Position numbers and translations under genes: made by a program
From: Porphyromonas vaginalis
Lineage (GTDB): Bacteria > Bacteroidota > Bacteroidia > Bacteroidales > Porphyromonadaceae
Direction of reading: 5' to 3'
Length of the DNA stretch: 64,000 nt
Assembly: GCF_958301595.1 (NCBI RefSeq)
Contig: NZ_CATQJU010000001.1
Coordinates: 2,356,001-2,420,000 of the forward strand
In this document: positions 44,340 to 52,891 of the stretch, piece by piece
Numbering within the stretch: position 1 is the first letter of the stretch
Layout of the letters: each line of letters starts with the position of its first letter
The notes under the pieces: model-generated
Seen by the model: only the letters and a program-made list of their open reading frames with translations
Told to the model about the DNA's origin: nothing
Databases searched by the model: none

Positions 44340-45516
44340 CGTACATTCCACCCGCTAATGCAATTTCTCAAGAATGATGTTTTTGATGACTTCATTGGGT
44401 GTCTTATAGTTTAGGTTTTTACGGGGTCTATTGTTTAGTAGGTTCTGAAAGCGTCTAAGGTCAGCGTCAGTTAAGTCTTCGAAAGTAGAGGCCTTAGGAA
44501 TAAACTGGCGTAGCAGTTTGTTTAGGTACTCAATATGAGGCTTATCCCAGGATTGATAGGGGTGGGCAAAGTAGACGGGCGTTTTGAGAGACCTCTCTAT
44601 GGTCTTAAACTTGGCAAACTCACTTCCATTGTCGGTTGTGATCGAGTGTAGCAGTCCCATCTTCTTGTAGTACCTCAGAGCTTTATTCACCTCTCTGGCG
44701 AGAGCTTTGGCATCCTTGCCATGCTCCAGAAGTCGTATGATAGTAAAGCCTGTAACACGCTCTACAAGCGTTAAAATTGCTCCTTTCTGCTCTTTGCCTA
44801 TAATGGTATCCATCTCAAAATCTCCTACTCGTGCCTTCTGGTCAATGCACTCAGGACGAGTCTCTATGGACTTTCGCTTAGGCCAGTCTGTTTTTATTGG
44901 TACGGCCAGGCGTCGCTTGCGATAAGCTAGCCCATGCCTTGTGTGTTTGTAAAGCTTGCCTCCAGCTTTCTTGTCTTGATGCAGGAACTTGTAAATGGAG
45001 GTCTTACCGACCATCGGCTTGCCCTCCAGCTTTCGCCTTCCAGCAATTTGCTCTGGAGACCATTTATGCTCTACAATGCACTGGACAATATCAGCTTTCA
45101 TAGCATTCGTCAATTTAGCTCTTGCCTTGTTCTTCCAGTCTTGTCGCTCTTTGGCAAACATCTGAGCCTGAGTAGGGCTATAGTTGCCAGCGGGTGTCAA
45201 GTTCCTCTTAATCTCTCTACAGATGGTGCTAGGGTGTACTCCTATGACCTCTGCGATCTTTTTTTGAGGCGTGTTAGTCTTCAGAAGAGCAGCAATTTCG
45301 TATCTTTGCGCTTGGGTTAGATGCATACTTGTATATAGCTAAGTTTTTGTTTCCACAGCAAATATACTGCATTAACCTTAAAGGGACGGTGAGCGCATCG
45401 TCCCTTTTTTCGTCTCGGCAGCTCGCTACCTGCTCCTCCCGCCCTCCTAGGAGAGGAGGGGGCGTCCGGAGCAGGGCGAGCTCCACTCCAAATTGCATTT
45501 TGGAGTGGAAAATACG
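44340..45516 (-). mobile_element. IS30-family insertion sequence
   Basis: 1177 bp. The ends are CGTACATTCCACCCG... on the left and, reverse-complemented, CGTATTTTCCACTCC... on the right, matching at 21 of 28 positions including AATGCAATTT. The 3-bp duplication ATC is at 44337-44339 and 45517-45519. The transposase runs leftward. Its promoter TATATTTG is on the minus strand (45366-45359). Between promoter and right end are a terminator-like hairpin (AAGGGACG/CGTCCCTT plus T run, about 45379-45411) and a GC-rich inverted repeat. Confidence 0.9.
44355..45326 (-). CDS. IS30-family transposase
   Basis: 323 residues. It has an N-terminal helix-turn-helix (KKIAEVIGVHPSTICREIKR), a second DNA-binding region and the DDE catalytic core. 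The acids are in GDFEMDTIIG, SITTDNGSEFAKF and KPHIEYLNKLLR. The typical C-terminal block NNRPRKNLNYKTPNEVI is present. The ORF is complete and its promoter lies inside the element. Confidence 0.93.
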   Translation of the reverse strand: MHLTQAQRYEIAALLKTNTPQKKIAEVIGVHPSTICREIKRNLTPAGNYSPTQAQMFAKERQDWKNKARAKLTNAMKADIVQCIVEHKWSPEQIAGRRKLEGKPMVGKTSIYKFLHQDKKAGGKLYKHTRHGLAYRKRRLAVPIKTDWPKRKSIETRPECIDQKARVGDFEMDTIIGKEQKGAILTLVERVTGFTIIRLLEHGKDAKALAREVNKALRYYKKMGLLHSITTDNGSEFAKFKTIERSLKTPVYFAHPYQSWDKPHIEYLNKLLRQFIPKASTFEDLTDADLRRFQNLLNNRPRKNLNYKTPNEVIKNIILEKLH

Positions 45517-46670
45517 ATCCCATTAAGTTACGCTACCGATACCGTGGCTCCGCACTATACTACACGCTGCCCATATCTATACGAGAGGAGTACTTTGTCG
45601 ATGGCGTTGTCGTGACGACACGCAATAGGCGTATGCTCAACAACCTCATCGAGGGCTATCGTCAGAGAGCGCAGGCGCTACTGGATATGCTCACAGACAG
45701 TGGAGATATGCAGACGTTCGCCAAGCCTAGCGACCTCAAGAGCTATGTAGACAGCGTATTGTCAGGAGACATAGACCCGACAGCAGAGCTAGAGCAAAGC
45801 GAAGCCCCCACCCTTGTAGGCATTATGGAGCGGTTCATCGAGGAGCGCAAGCCCATATCAGGATTTAAGTATGTTGATAGCATGCGATCGGCACAGACGA
45901 AAGTCGAGGACTACGACCATGGCGTATTGCTCAGCGAAGTAACCGTCCGCTGGCTCAGAGCCTTTGAGAATTATTGTCTCTCCGAAGGTATGTCACTCAA
46001 TGGTCTTGCCGTATATCTCAGGAACATTCGCACAGTCATCAACTACGCCATCGATATGGAGTTGATGTCTATAGACCAGTACCCATTCAGGCGATTCAAG
46101 ATACGCACGCAGCCCACACAGCACAGAGCATTGACCGCCGAAGAGCTAAAAGCGGTGCTAACCTACCAACCGACTGGAGAGAGAGATGCTAGAGCAAAAG
46201 ATATATTTATCCTCTCGCTATGCCTCTGCGGTATGAACGTCAGAGACCTAATCCTCATGAAGAAGTCCGACATACGTGGCGGACGCATTGAGACCTTACG
46301 ACAAAAGACAGACGTACCCATATCGCTCGCCATACCGCCCGAAGCGCTGGAAATCATAGAGCGACACAAAGGTAGTGGCGAGTACCTGCTCAACCTCATG
46401 GAGGTCTATGCACAGATAGAGTCCGTGCCAGGGCATCTCAACAAAGGGTTGCGCTGCATACTGCCACACCTGACCACCTACTACGCCAGACACACGTGGG
46501 CTACAATCGCCGCCGAGCTAGATGTACCCGACCCCGTTATCGATATGGCGCAAGGACGCACACCCACGGGCGTGACGGCTATCTACGTCAAGCGCAACCC
46601 ATACAAAGCTGACGAAGCCAACCGCAAGGTCTTGGATTATGTCTTTGGAGAGATAGATAAATAGCCCTGC

Positions 46671-46700
46671 TTGCTATTCAAAAAGAAAGCATTACATTTG
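46671..46700 (+). promoter_or_regulatory. Promoter of hicAB
   Basis: TTG at 46671-46673 and TACATTTG at 46693-46700 with exactly 19 bp between; 20 bp before hicA. HicB probably represses here through its C-terminal DNA-binding domain. Confidence 0.75.
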
Positions 46701-46719
46701 CATATACAAAGACTAAGTT

Positions 46720-46905
46720 ATGAAGTATAGCGAGCTACACCGCAAGCTCAGGAAAGCGGGGTGCTACCCTACGGGGCTATCAATGGCTAAGCACCCACAG
46801 TGGTATAGCCCACACACGGGGCGAATGTTTTACACCAGTCACCACGACAAAGAAGAAGTGGCGGTCGGGACGCTAAAGAAAATCCTGCGAGAGGCGGGAC
46901 TCTAG
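46720..46905 (+). CDS. hicA: HicA toxin (mRNA interferase)
   Basis: 61-residue protein of the HicA family, a double-stranded-RNA-binding-like fold that cleaves mRNA. Visible pattern: LHRKLRKAGCYPTG, a central histidine in MAKHPQWYS where the catalytic His of the family lies, and the C-terminal GTLKKILREAGL signature. It is followed after 23 bp by hicB. Located between the integrase and the lysis genes, the pair probably acts in prophage maintenance or phage exclusion. Confidence 0.88.
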   Translation: MKYSELHRKLRKAGCYPTGLSMAKHPQWYSPHTGRMFYTSHHDKEEVAVGTLKKILREAGL

Positions 46906-46928
46906 TACAAACCAAAATCAATAAGACG

Positions 46929-47327
46929 ATGAAAGAGATTGTAGCACACATCGAGAGCAATATGCAAGGGCTTTACTCCATTTACGTAGAGGAGGATTTA
47001 GCTTATAGCGTCATCGGTGACGGCAAGACCATCGACGAGGCTAAGGCTGACTTCTTAGCCGTCTATGAAGCCTCTAGAGCAGACCACAAGGAGCGTACGG
47101 GAGAAGACGTAGCTTACACATTTCGCTTTGTGATGGACGTCACCGCCTTCTTACAGAGCTATAAGGGATACTTGACACTATCAGGGCTATCGCAACTCAC
47201 AGGCATCAACAAAGCGCAGCTCTCGCAATACGTCTGTGGCAAGAGACACCCTTCTGAGCGAACAGAAGAGCGCATCAAAGAAGCCGTCGAAAGCTTTGCC
47301 GAAGAGCTCAGCCGAGTCTTTGCGTGA
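46929..47327 (+). CDS. hicB: HicB antitoxin with helix-turn-helix
   Basis: 132 residues. The N-terminal HicB fold (about 1-60; GLYSIYVEEDLAYSVIGDGK TIDEAKADF, shown in two parts) binds and blocks HicA. The C-terminal helix-turn-helix (LTLSGLSQLTGINKAQLSQY, then VCGKRHPSERTEERI) should bind the hicAB promoter. Intact and in order toxin-antitoxin. Confidence 0.88.
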   Translation: MKEIVAHIESNMQGLYSIYVEEDLAYSVIGDGKTIDEAKADFLAVYEASRADHKERTGEDVAYTFRFVMDVTAFLQSYKGYLTLSGLSQLTGINKAQLSQYVCGKRHPSERTEERIKEAVESFAEELSRVFA

Positions 47328-47335
47328 TATAAAAG

Positions 47336-47408
47336 ACCTCACGGAAATGCCTCCAGCTAGATACCTCCTAACCATTTTCGTAACCTCACGAAAATGCCTC
47401 CAGCTAGA
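47336..47408. repeat. 26-bp direct repeat pair with hairpin
   Basis: ACCTCACGGAAATGCCTCCA... (47336-47361) recurs at 47383-47408 with one mismatch. Between them CATTTTCGT pairs with ACGAAAATG (47373-47396). It sits between the convergent hicB and endolysin genes, so a terminator role is possible. Confidence 0.6.
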
Positions 47409-47982
47409 CCGAGCCCAGCCGTCTTATATCCGCAAGCCTATTCAGCCAGCCCTTTAGGAAGCGTTTGTTCGTATACCGCAGCAACTCGCGCTCCGTAGCC
47501 TTGCGACCTAGCCGAGCCTCATAGCGTCGCACGCTACTATTAGTTATATCGTGTAGGTACTGCACACGAGCTGCATACAGACGCTCGAAGAACGCACTAC
47601 CACGACTATTCAACGCGCCAAGCGTCACATCACCCACCACACCATCACGCTGCACACCGAGCAGTCGCTGAGGGATCGTTATACCGTATGCGCCACTACC
47701 CCACACCCAGTCCACCAGTATGTTAGCCACACACTGAGACTCGATACGATCAGCCTGCCAGCGATCCCAGTACATACTCTTCAGTATATCCAGCCACTCA
47801 GCGTCCGTCAGTCGCCGTAGCCTGTCCACCGTAGGGCGAGGGTAGCCCTTACGCTTGCAGTACTGCGTATAGGTCGACAGTGTCACGCCCATATTCGTCG
47901 CACCGCCACGATCTGCGGGGTCATTCACAAAGCCCCCCTCCCACTTCTTTATATAGGGTGCTAATATCTCAACCTTTGCCAT
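47404..47982 (-). CDS. Phage endolysin, GH108 family
   Basis: 192-residue peptidoglycan hydrolase. The N-terminal glycoside hydrolase 108 domain has the catalytic Glu in [19 protein letters not shown]. The C-terminal part (about 100-192) has a peptidoglycan-binding pattern [15 protein letters not shown]. It has no signal peptide, so it needs a holin or similar for release. It is the last gene of the leftward late block. Confidence 0.9.
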   Translation of the reverse strand: MAKVEILAPYIKKWEGGFVNDPADRGGATNMGVTLSTYTQYCKRKGYPRPTVDRLRRLTDAEWLDILKSMYWDRWQADRIESQCVANILVDWVWGSGAYGITIPQRLLGVQRDGVVGDVTLGALNSRGSAFFERLYAARVQYLHDITNSSVRRYEARLGRKATERELLRYTNKRFLKGWLNRLADIRRLGSV

Positions 47983-47990
47983 TCTAATAT

Positions 47991-48041
47991 TTTGCTGTTG
48001 GCTGTTGGCTAAAAGCTAACGGCCAAAGGCTAACAGCCAAT
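47991..48041. repeat. AACAGCCAA-type repeat tract
   Basis: TTTTGCTGTTGGCTGTTGGC then GGCTAACAGCCAA: direct and inverted copies that could fold into a hairpin in the gap before the endolysin. Confidence 0.65.
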
Positions 48042-48808
48042 TAAACCCACGGGTAAGGTGACGAGCTAGAGGTGACGAGCCACGTGGTGGCGTCTTTACG
48101 CACAAAGCGGTAGGTCGTCTTGCTCTCTAGCCACTGATTGGAGGATAGACCATTGCCGGCTGCCGATAGCCCGAAGAAGGAGTGACTATTGGCATAGAGA
48201 TAGGCTTTGCGGCGGGTCTGTATGTAGATGCTCCTACCGATCTCGGCCGATAGCCCGCTGAATGATATGTACTGATCGCTAGCATCGCTCGTCAGTATCC
48301 AGTCGCCGTACCGAGGGTAGAGGGTAGAGCCTCGCTGACGTAGGTCAGTATTGGTGATGGGTGTGATCCGTGTCGCTGCCTCGAGCTGAGCGAGACGTTC
48401 TGAGATGATGTTTACATGTTTTCTCAGCGCATTGTGCGTGGAGCGTAGCGTGAGGGGGATCTGCTCCTTTGTGTAGGTAGGCTTCGGCTGGGTCTGAGGG
48501 GTGTACACACGACCTCTCGTCGGGATATCGTACCGCACACAAGACGCCTGCCTCTTGACCTCGATGACGCCACTATCAGACATGCCTAGCACCTGCAGGT
48601 TGCATAGCTGTGACTGCGTCTCGTTGATCAGCCCGATGGCATATTGGCTGCTATTATCTATCCTGCTATTGGCGGACTCGAGGCCTTGCTGTAAGCTTGT
48701 GGTTTGTTGCAGACAAGCATAAGCATCGCCAAGGGCTCTGGTGAGACCTCGTCTCATATCCTCAGTGACTGGCTCTTGTGACGTGATGCGGGTGCTATAC
48801 TCAAGCAT
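48041..48808 (-). CDS. Phage protein, probable tail-fibre or receptor-binding type
   Basis: 255 residues. The N-terminal half is helical with coiled-coil character (about 20-75). The C-terminal half has repeated Ser/Tyr-rich beta segments (GDWILTSDASDQYISFSGL, YLYANSHSFFGLSAAG). No catalytic motif is seen. The position next to fibre-like and lysis genes suggests a tail tip or fibre component; this is inference from context. Confidence 0.65.
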   Translation of the reverse strand: MLEYSTRITSQEPVTEDMRRGLTRALGDAYACLQQTTSLQQGLESANSRIDNSSQYAIGLINETQSQLCNLQVLGMSDSGVIEVKRQASCVRYDIPTRGRVYTPQTQPKPTYTKEQIPLTLRSTHNALRKHVNIISERLAQLEAATRITPITNTDLRQRGSTLYPRYGDWILTSDASDQYISFSGLSAEIGRSIYIQTRRKAYLYANSHSFFGLSAAGNGLSSNQWLESKTTYRFVRKDATTWLVTSSSSPYPWV

Positions 48809-48815
48809 AGACTTT

Positions 48816-48905
48816 ATAGATTAGATGTTAGAGATTAGAGGGCAGTTGGCTGTTAGCTCTAGTAGCTCTAGTGACTCTAGCCAACGGCCAAAAGCCAACA
48901 GCCAG
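48816..48905. repeat. Heptamer and AACAGCCAA repeat tracts
   Basis: TAGATTAGATGTTAGAGATT (48816-48840), then GTTGGCTGTTAGC and CCAACGGCCAAAAGCCAACA. Same families as at 6.7 and 48.0 kb, filling the gap between two phage genes. Confidence 0.65.
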
Positions 48906-48908
48906 CAT

Positions 48909-49274
48909 CTACCCCCTCGGTGGCTTGATATGCGGAGCCACCTTACGATAGTAGTTGAGCTGAGCCATCAGGGTCTCTTGATTGCGCAGCACCTCGTCCA
49001 GCTTAGCGTCCTTCTCCTTAAGCTTTAGGGTCGTATCCAGTAGTGCTTGCTTGAGAGATGCTATCTCCTCCTGCAGGCTCATAACCTTGCTATTCAGATC
49101 ACCATTGCGATCTGCCTGCATGGTGATCGTCTCATTTAGCTCTCGGATAGCGTCACTCGTATCCTTCACATGCTCTATGTGACGCTTCTTACGGCCCGCC
49201 CAGTATGCCCACACAGCACTCACGGCTCCGACGATAGCCGTCACGAGAGACGGCACTATATCTTGCCACATCAT
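48909..49274 (-). CDS. Membrane-anchored coiled-coil phage protein (holin/spanin-like)
   Basis: 121 residues. It has one N-terminal transmembrane helix (about 8-25, VPSLVTAIVGAVSAVWAYWA), a basic stop-transfer (GRKKRH), a long coiled coil (about 35-105) and a Pro-rich end. It is four genes-ends away from no other membrane gene in the late block: the endolysin is two genes downstream. A role in lysis (holin or inner-membrane spanin) is plausible by topology and place, but no family signature was recognised. Confidence 0.6.
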   Translation of the reverse strand: MMWQDIVPSLVTAIVGAVSAVWAYWAGRKKRHIEHVKDTSDAIRELNETITMQADRNGDLNSKVMSLQEEIASLKQALLDTTLKLKEKDAKLDEVLRNQETLMAQLNYYRKVAPHIKPPRG

Positions 49275-49277
49275 ATC

Positions 49278-50576
49278 CTAGAAGTTCCTGTACAACTCAA
49301 TATCGTAATACGCTGGCTCACTGGACTCCTTCACCAAGTCAGACTCAGACACATCACACTGCGCCCCCGTCACGATACGCTCTAGAGGTGCACTCGTACG
49401 ACCCTTATTAACCGTCCACTGCAGGCCACTACCCTTAGACGATGTCACATCTGCGCCCGTCAGGTTGCGTACCACAGCCGTATGTCGTATCACAGCTCCA
49501 CCACTACTATCATGTGCCGATGACACGATACGACCAGACACTAGAGACCCATCCTGAAACGTCTTGACCGTGTACAGCGACTGCACCTGCTCCGAGATCT
49601 TCGACGAAAAGCTATTCGACATCTTGCTCTCGGACGCCTGCACAGCAGATGCGATAGCACTCTGTCTATTCGTCGCCTCCTGCTTCAGATCTGTGCGTAT
49701 AGTTTTCATCTCTCCCGTCAGAGCCGTCTGCATATTCGTCAGCGCCTCTTTTCGGGCTATCTCCTCTTCGGACACCTTAGACAGGGCCAGCGTACCATCA
49801 TTGTCCGCCACCTTCTCCCAGTAGTACTGACCACTACTATTACGCACGAAGCGATACATCTTGCCACGATCACTGCCCGTGCCAGTCACGATATACGTAT
49901 CGCCTATATGTACGCTCGGATCTCCCCCCTTACCCCATGGCATCGTACGAGCCTTAATCGAAGACTCAGACTCGCCACTCTGAGGACTCGGCACTCCCGT
50001 ATCCGTCCACGTCGACTGCTCATTCTTAACCAGCGTCGCAAGCGTTTCAAGCTCAGAGGCCTTACTAATCACCTGACGAGACAAGCGGCTAAACTCTCCA
50101 GACTTAAAATCCTCAAAGTCCGAAGTCATCACACTATTCTGCTTCAGACTATTCAGAGATTTCTGTAGGCCATCCGCAAGCTTGGAGGTCTTCTCGGCAT
50201 TACTCTGTAGCGTAGTCAGACTACCCTCTGCAGTCGTCAAGCGGCCTGACAGCTGACCCGCCAGCGTCGCTGTATCACTGACCTTCTGATCCACCGCCGT
50301 AAGATGAGCATCTCGACCCTGACGGTACACACGACCAGCCTCCACGGCTGCCTTGATACGACTCCACTCATCAGACTCTAACCAGTTAGCCTCCGTATAG
50401 CTACCATCTTCCAGCTTGTGAGTCAGCGTCGCAAAGTCTTGACTGACAGAGGCCTTGTCCTTAGCCTGTATCAAACTACTAGTCAGCGTCAAGATCCCTG
50501 GCAAGCTCCCAACTACACCCACAGAGCCACTAGATAGACCCGAGACGCGCTTACTCCATTCCAAATACAATGACAT
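49278..50576 (-). CDS. Long coiled-coil phage tail-fibre-like protein
   Basis: 432 residues. Heptad-rich helices span about 90-200 and 260-330 (LAGQLSGRLTTAEGSLTTLQ, AIASAVQASESKMSN). They frame a small globular insert (DPSVHIGDTYIVTGTGSDRG ... YRFVRNSSGQYYWEKVADND) and a C-terminal beta domain. The insert resembles modules found in Bacteroidetes prophage tail proteins. Function is inferred from architecture and from its place between structural and lysis genes. Confidence 0.7.
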   Translation of the reverse strand: MSLYLEWSKRVSGLSSGSVGVVGSLPGILTLTSSLIQAKDKASVSQDFATLTHKLEDGSYTEANWLESDEWSRIKAAVEAGRVYRQGRDAHLTAVDQKVSDTATLAGQLSGRLTTAEGSLTTLQSNAEKTSKLADGLQKSLNSLKQNSVMTSDFEDFKSGEFSRLSRQVISKASELETLATLVKNEQSTWTDTGVPSPQSGESESSIKARTMPWGKGGDPSVHIGDTYIVTGTGSDRGKMYRFVRNSSGQYYWEKVADNDGTLALSKVSEEEIARKEALTNMQTALTGEMKTIRTDLKQEATNRQSAIASAVQASESKMSNSFSSKISEQVQSLYTVKTFQDGSLVSGRIVSSAHDSSGGAVIRHTAVVRNLTGADVTSSKGSGLQWTVNKGRTSAPLERIVTGAQCDVSESDLVKESSEPAYYDIELYRNF

Positions 50577-50596
50577 ATACCTATTCCTTTAGTTGA

Positions 50597-51364
50597 TTAA
50601 ATCTCTATTCCACCTCGCAGCTTAGCACTCACATACACCAGCAGCGCATCATACTTACGCATACCACACCTAAACTCAGTGCCATCATACAGTAGCGTCG
50701 GCATATACTCCGCATAGAGCTTACCACGCCACGATCTAGCCCACTCGCTATCCAGCTCCCCACTCCTATCCTTACCTCCTGGGCTGATACGCTCCCACCG
50801 CAGGGCAGGCTTATATTTTGACAATGCCAAGTAACGACGCTCCAAGCCATCACGCGACACAAGCTCAGCACTCAGACGAGACATACCACCATCTATCTCC
50901 TCCTCAACAACATCAAGACACAGCAGCGACGACCTAAGCACATCTCCCAGCGTGATATCATACGTCACTCCCTCAAGGCCTTTTACCTCCCTCGCGTCAA
51001 GCACATGACCTTTACTACGACCTGCATACCGCATCAAGCGACCAAACACGATCCTGTCCAACGGCATCGACAGCTCCAACTCCTTAAGACCACCTTCACC
51101 TCCATCCAGACGAGCCAACGCTTCACGCAACTCTCGCACATCTCGCTCATGAGTGGACTGCAGACTCTCTACAATACCATCCAAGCCATCAAGACGAGGT
51201 AGTAATTCACGAGCCACATAGTCTCCCACAGGCTCCTTATCGTGCAGGTACAGCTCCCCATCACGATACACCAACCGAATATCCCCCTCCGCATCACTCA
51301 GCACCACACGACCACCCGACAACCGACTATCCTTAAAGCGCCCTATACGTCTCAATTCTGACAT
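50597..51364 (-). CDS. Phage protein of unknown function
   Basis: 255 residues from ATG at 51364 (MSELRRIGRFKDSRLSGGRV). A further upstream start at 51409 overlaps the previous gene more. TGATG at the junction couples it to the upstream gene. An N-terminal beta-rich segment (DAEGDIRLVYRDGELYLHDK) is followed by a short coiled coil (ESLQSTHERDVRELREALAR) and a mixed domain. It is probably a tail or fibre-assembly protein by place; no family recognised. Confidence 0.7.
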   Translation of the reverse strand: MSELRRIGRFKDSRLSGGRVVLSDAEGDIRLVYRDGELYLHDKEPVGDYVARELLPRLDGLDGIVESLQSTHERDVRELREALARLDGGEGGLKELELSMPLDRIVFGRLMRYAGRSKGHVLDAREVKGLEGVTYDITLGDVLRSSLLCLDVVEEEIDGGMSRLSAELVSRDGLERRYLALSKYKPALRWERISPGGKDRSGELDSEWARSWRGKLYAEYMPTLLYDGTEFRCGMRKYDALLVYVSAKLRGGIEI

Positions 51365-52245
51365 CACGATTCCTTCTTCTCTTCTACACCTCGCCTTGTC
51401 AAGCCCCAAGCAATACTAGCCAACCGATCAGCCAAGGCTCCTCGCTCAAAAATCGTACTCACCAAACTAGCACACATCCATACCACAGCAGGACGCAACC
51501 AATCAGCCATATCCACACGCAAATCATCACCTCGATGACTCCCCAAAGAATTCAAACCTCCCGACAATGCCCCCTCAGCACCTACAACACCAGGCTCTCG
51601 CACAACAACCAAATAAGACAACTCGCCCGAACCCGCTCCCGACAAATTATACCGCCCACCCAACAACGGATAACGCTTGTCCAACTTAGACACATAACTA
51701 GGACGACAGTCCAGCGCACGCACACCTCGAGGACTATACACCTCAGCCACAAGAGGCTCGTGACGACTACCACCCACATACGGATTAAACTGCATCTGCC
51801 AAGCGACACCATCAGGCTCGCTCAGCTCACGAACCTCCTTACCCCAACCCGCCAGCTTAACAGCCACAAAGCGCAAGCAATCAGCAGGCAACTCCACCAA
51901 AACACTCCCCACACCTCCCTTATCGATATCCACACTACGCACGATAACTAGAGGACGATCATCACCTCCCTCCATATCCCACAAACCATCGCCCGCCTTA
52001 TCCCCATCCACAACCTTAAAGTCCTTTGGTCCCATACGAGTAGGTTCACCGCCCGCACCCTGCACCAGCCGTATAGCATCTGGCAAAACACGCCAGATGT
52101 ACTCGTCCAAATGAGTCCCGTCATAGAGCAGACGACTACCCTCTACAGTAGCCTCACTGCCCCAATCGTACTCATTCAGACGAGTCTCCACCTCTGAAAC
52201 AACCGAACCTAACAGAAACACAAAACCAAAAAACAGAAAAACCAA
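51364..52245 (-). CDS. Phage protein of unknown function
   Basis: Up to 293 residues. The 5' end is uncertain: the longest frame starts at a TTG (52245) and gives a Phe/Val-rich leader (VFLFFGFVFLLGSVV) that could be a membrane segment or mere translation of a T-rich leader. A GTG at 52191 (VETRLNEYDWGSEATVE) is a plausible alternative. The body is beta-rich with FNPYVGGSRHEPLVAEVYS and GRYNLSGAGSGELSYLVV, similar in style to a tail or neck component. No named family. Confidence 0.65.
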   Translation of the reverse strand: MVFLFFGFVFLLGSVVSEVETRLNEYDWGSEATVEGSRLLYDGTHLDEYIWRVLPDAIRLVQGAGGEPTRMGPKDFKVVDGDKAGDGLWDMEGGDDRPLVIVRSVDIDKGGVGSVLVELPADCLRFVAVKLAGWGKEVRELSEPDGVAWQMQFNPYVGGSRHEPLVAEVYSPRGVRALDCRPSYVSKLDKRYPLLGGRYNLSGAGSGELSYLVVVREPGVVGAEGALSGGLNSLGSHRGDDLRVDMADWLRPAVVWMCASLVSTIFERGALADRLASIAWGLTRRGVEEKKES

Positions 52246-52260
52246 TAAATCTTCAAAACA

Positions 52261-52430
52261 CGTGTAGCCCTTTATATGGGCTTGACGGCTCGTGAACCGT
52301 TGTGTCTAGCGTAGCACCCACCCCGCGAGCTAGTGCTGGAAGCCCCGTATTCGCTTCCGTTGACTAGCCCAGTCTGGGGCGGTGCTGTTGCTGTTAGTTG
52401 TTAGCCATTAGCTTTTAGCTAACAGCTAAT
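52261..52430. repeat. REP-like palindrome and AACAGCCAA repeats
   Basis: GTGTAGCCCTTTATATGGGC opens a REP-like unit (52261-52302) like those at 55.2 and 55.9 kb. GTTAGTTGTTAGCCATTAGC and TAGCTAACAGC follow at 52388-52430. No coding signal is seen. Confidence 0.55.
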
Positions 52431-52890
52431 CCACCTTCCAATCAGGAAACTCCAAACCATACTCCTCCACAAGGCGCAGCACCTCCTGACGATTATTCAT
52501 GCGCGCATACACTACACCGCACTCACGATTCAGATAGTCACGCACACCCTTCAGCGTACTCACCCCTTTCACCACCTTTCCACCCTCAGAGCCCTCTACT
52601 GACTCGACACTCGACTCTTCTACTGACTCGACACTCGGCTCTTCAGCAGACTCAACACTCGGCTCCTCAGCAGACTCGGCACTCGGCTCCTCAGCACATC
52701 GCTCAGTTACACGCCAGAATAAACGACACCCATCGGACAGCATCTCATCAAGGAGCTCCACCTCACCACCATCAGTCGTACTATACCGACAGCCGTCCTC
52801 CGCAAACGTCACACGACGCCACAACTCGCCACCCCGATAGAGTGGCAAGTTAAGGCGATTGTGCGCTTGATACACTACTCGTACCATCAT
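52426..52890 (-). CDS. Small phage protein with acidic tandem repeats
   Basis: 154 residues. The N-terminal half is beta-rich (VVYQAHNRLNLPLYRGGELW). Then come near-perfect octapeptide repeats of the type EEPSVESA (about 68-100), and a C-terminal small helical domain (KGVRDYLNRECGVVYAR ... EVLRLVEEYGLEFPDW) that resembles a putative DNA-end-binding or head-joining helix bundle. It lies 1 bp after the capsid gene, so it may be a head-tail connector or capsid decoration. Inference. Confidence 0.65.
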   Translation of the reverse strand: MMVRVVYQAHNRLNLPLYRGGELWRRVTFAEDGCRYSTTDGGEVELLDEMLSDGCRLFWRVTERCAEEPSAESAEEPSVESAEEPSVESVEESSVESVEGSEGGKVVKGVSTLKGVRDYLNRECGVVYARMNNRQEVLRLVEEYGLEFPDWKVD

Positions 52891-52891
52891 A

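Larger units (their letters stand above)
44285..46664 (+). pseudogene. int: Phage tyrosine integrase, split by IS30 insertion
   Basis: The 5' part reads MQVSVVMDKRRAKQDGTYP (arm-binding domain start). The 3' part resumes after the IS with IKLRYRYRGSALYYTLP and runs to TAA at 46662. Removing 44340-45516 and one copy of the ATC duplication restores ACTTATCCCATTAAG (TYPIK) in frame. The joined protein would be about 400 residues. The catalytic domain has YYARHTWATIAAELDV (the R/H box) and the likely nucleophile Tyr in TAIYVKRN. The start at 44285 is preferred; the frame is open back to 44135. Confidence 0.85.

Noticed and set aside
46720-47327. hicAB as cas-associated or CRISPR-linked genes
   Set aside because: They are 9 kb from the mini-array with their own promoter. 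No direct link is visible.
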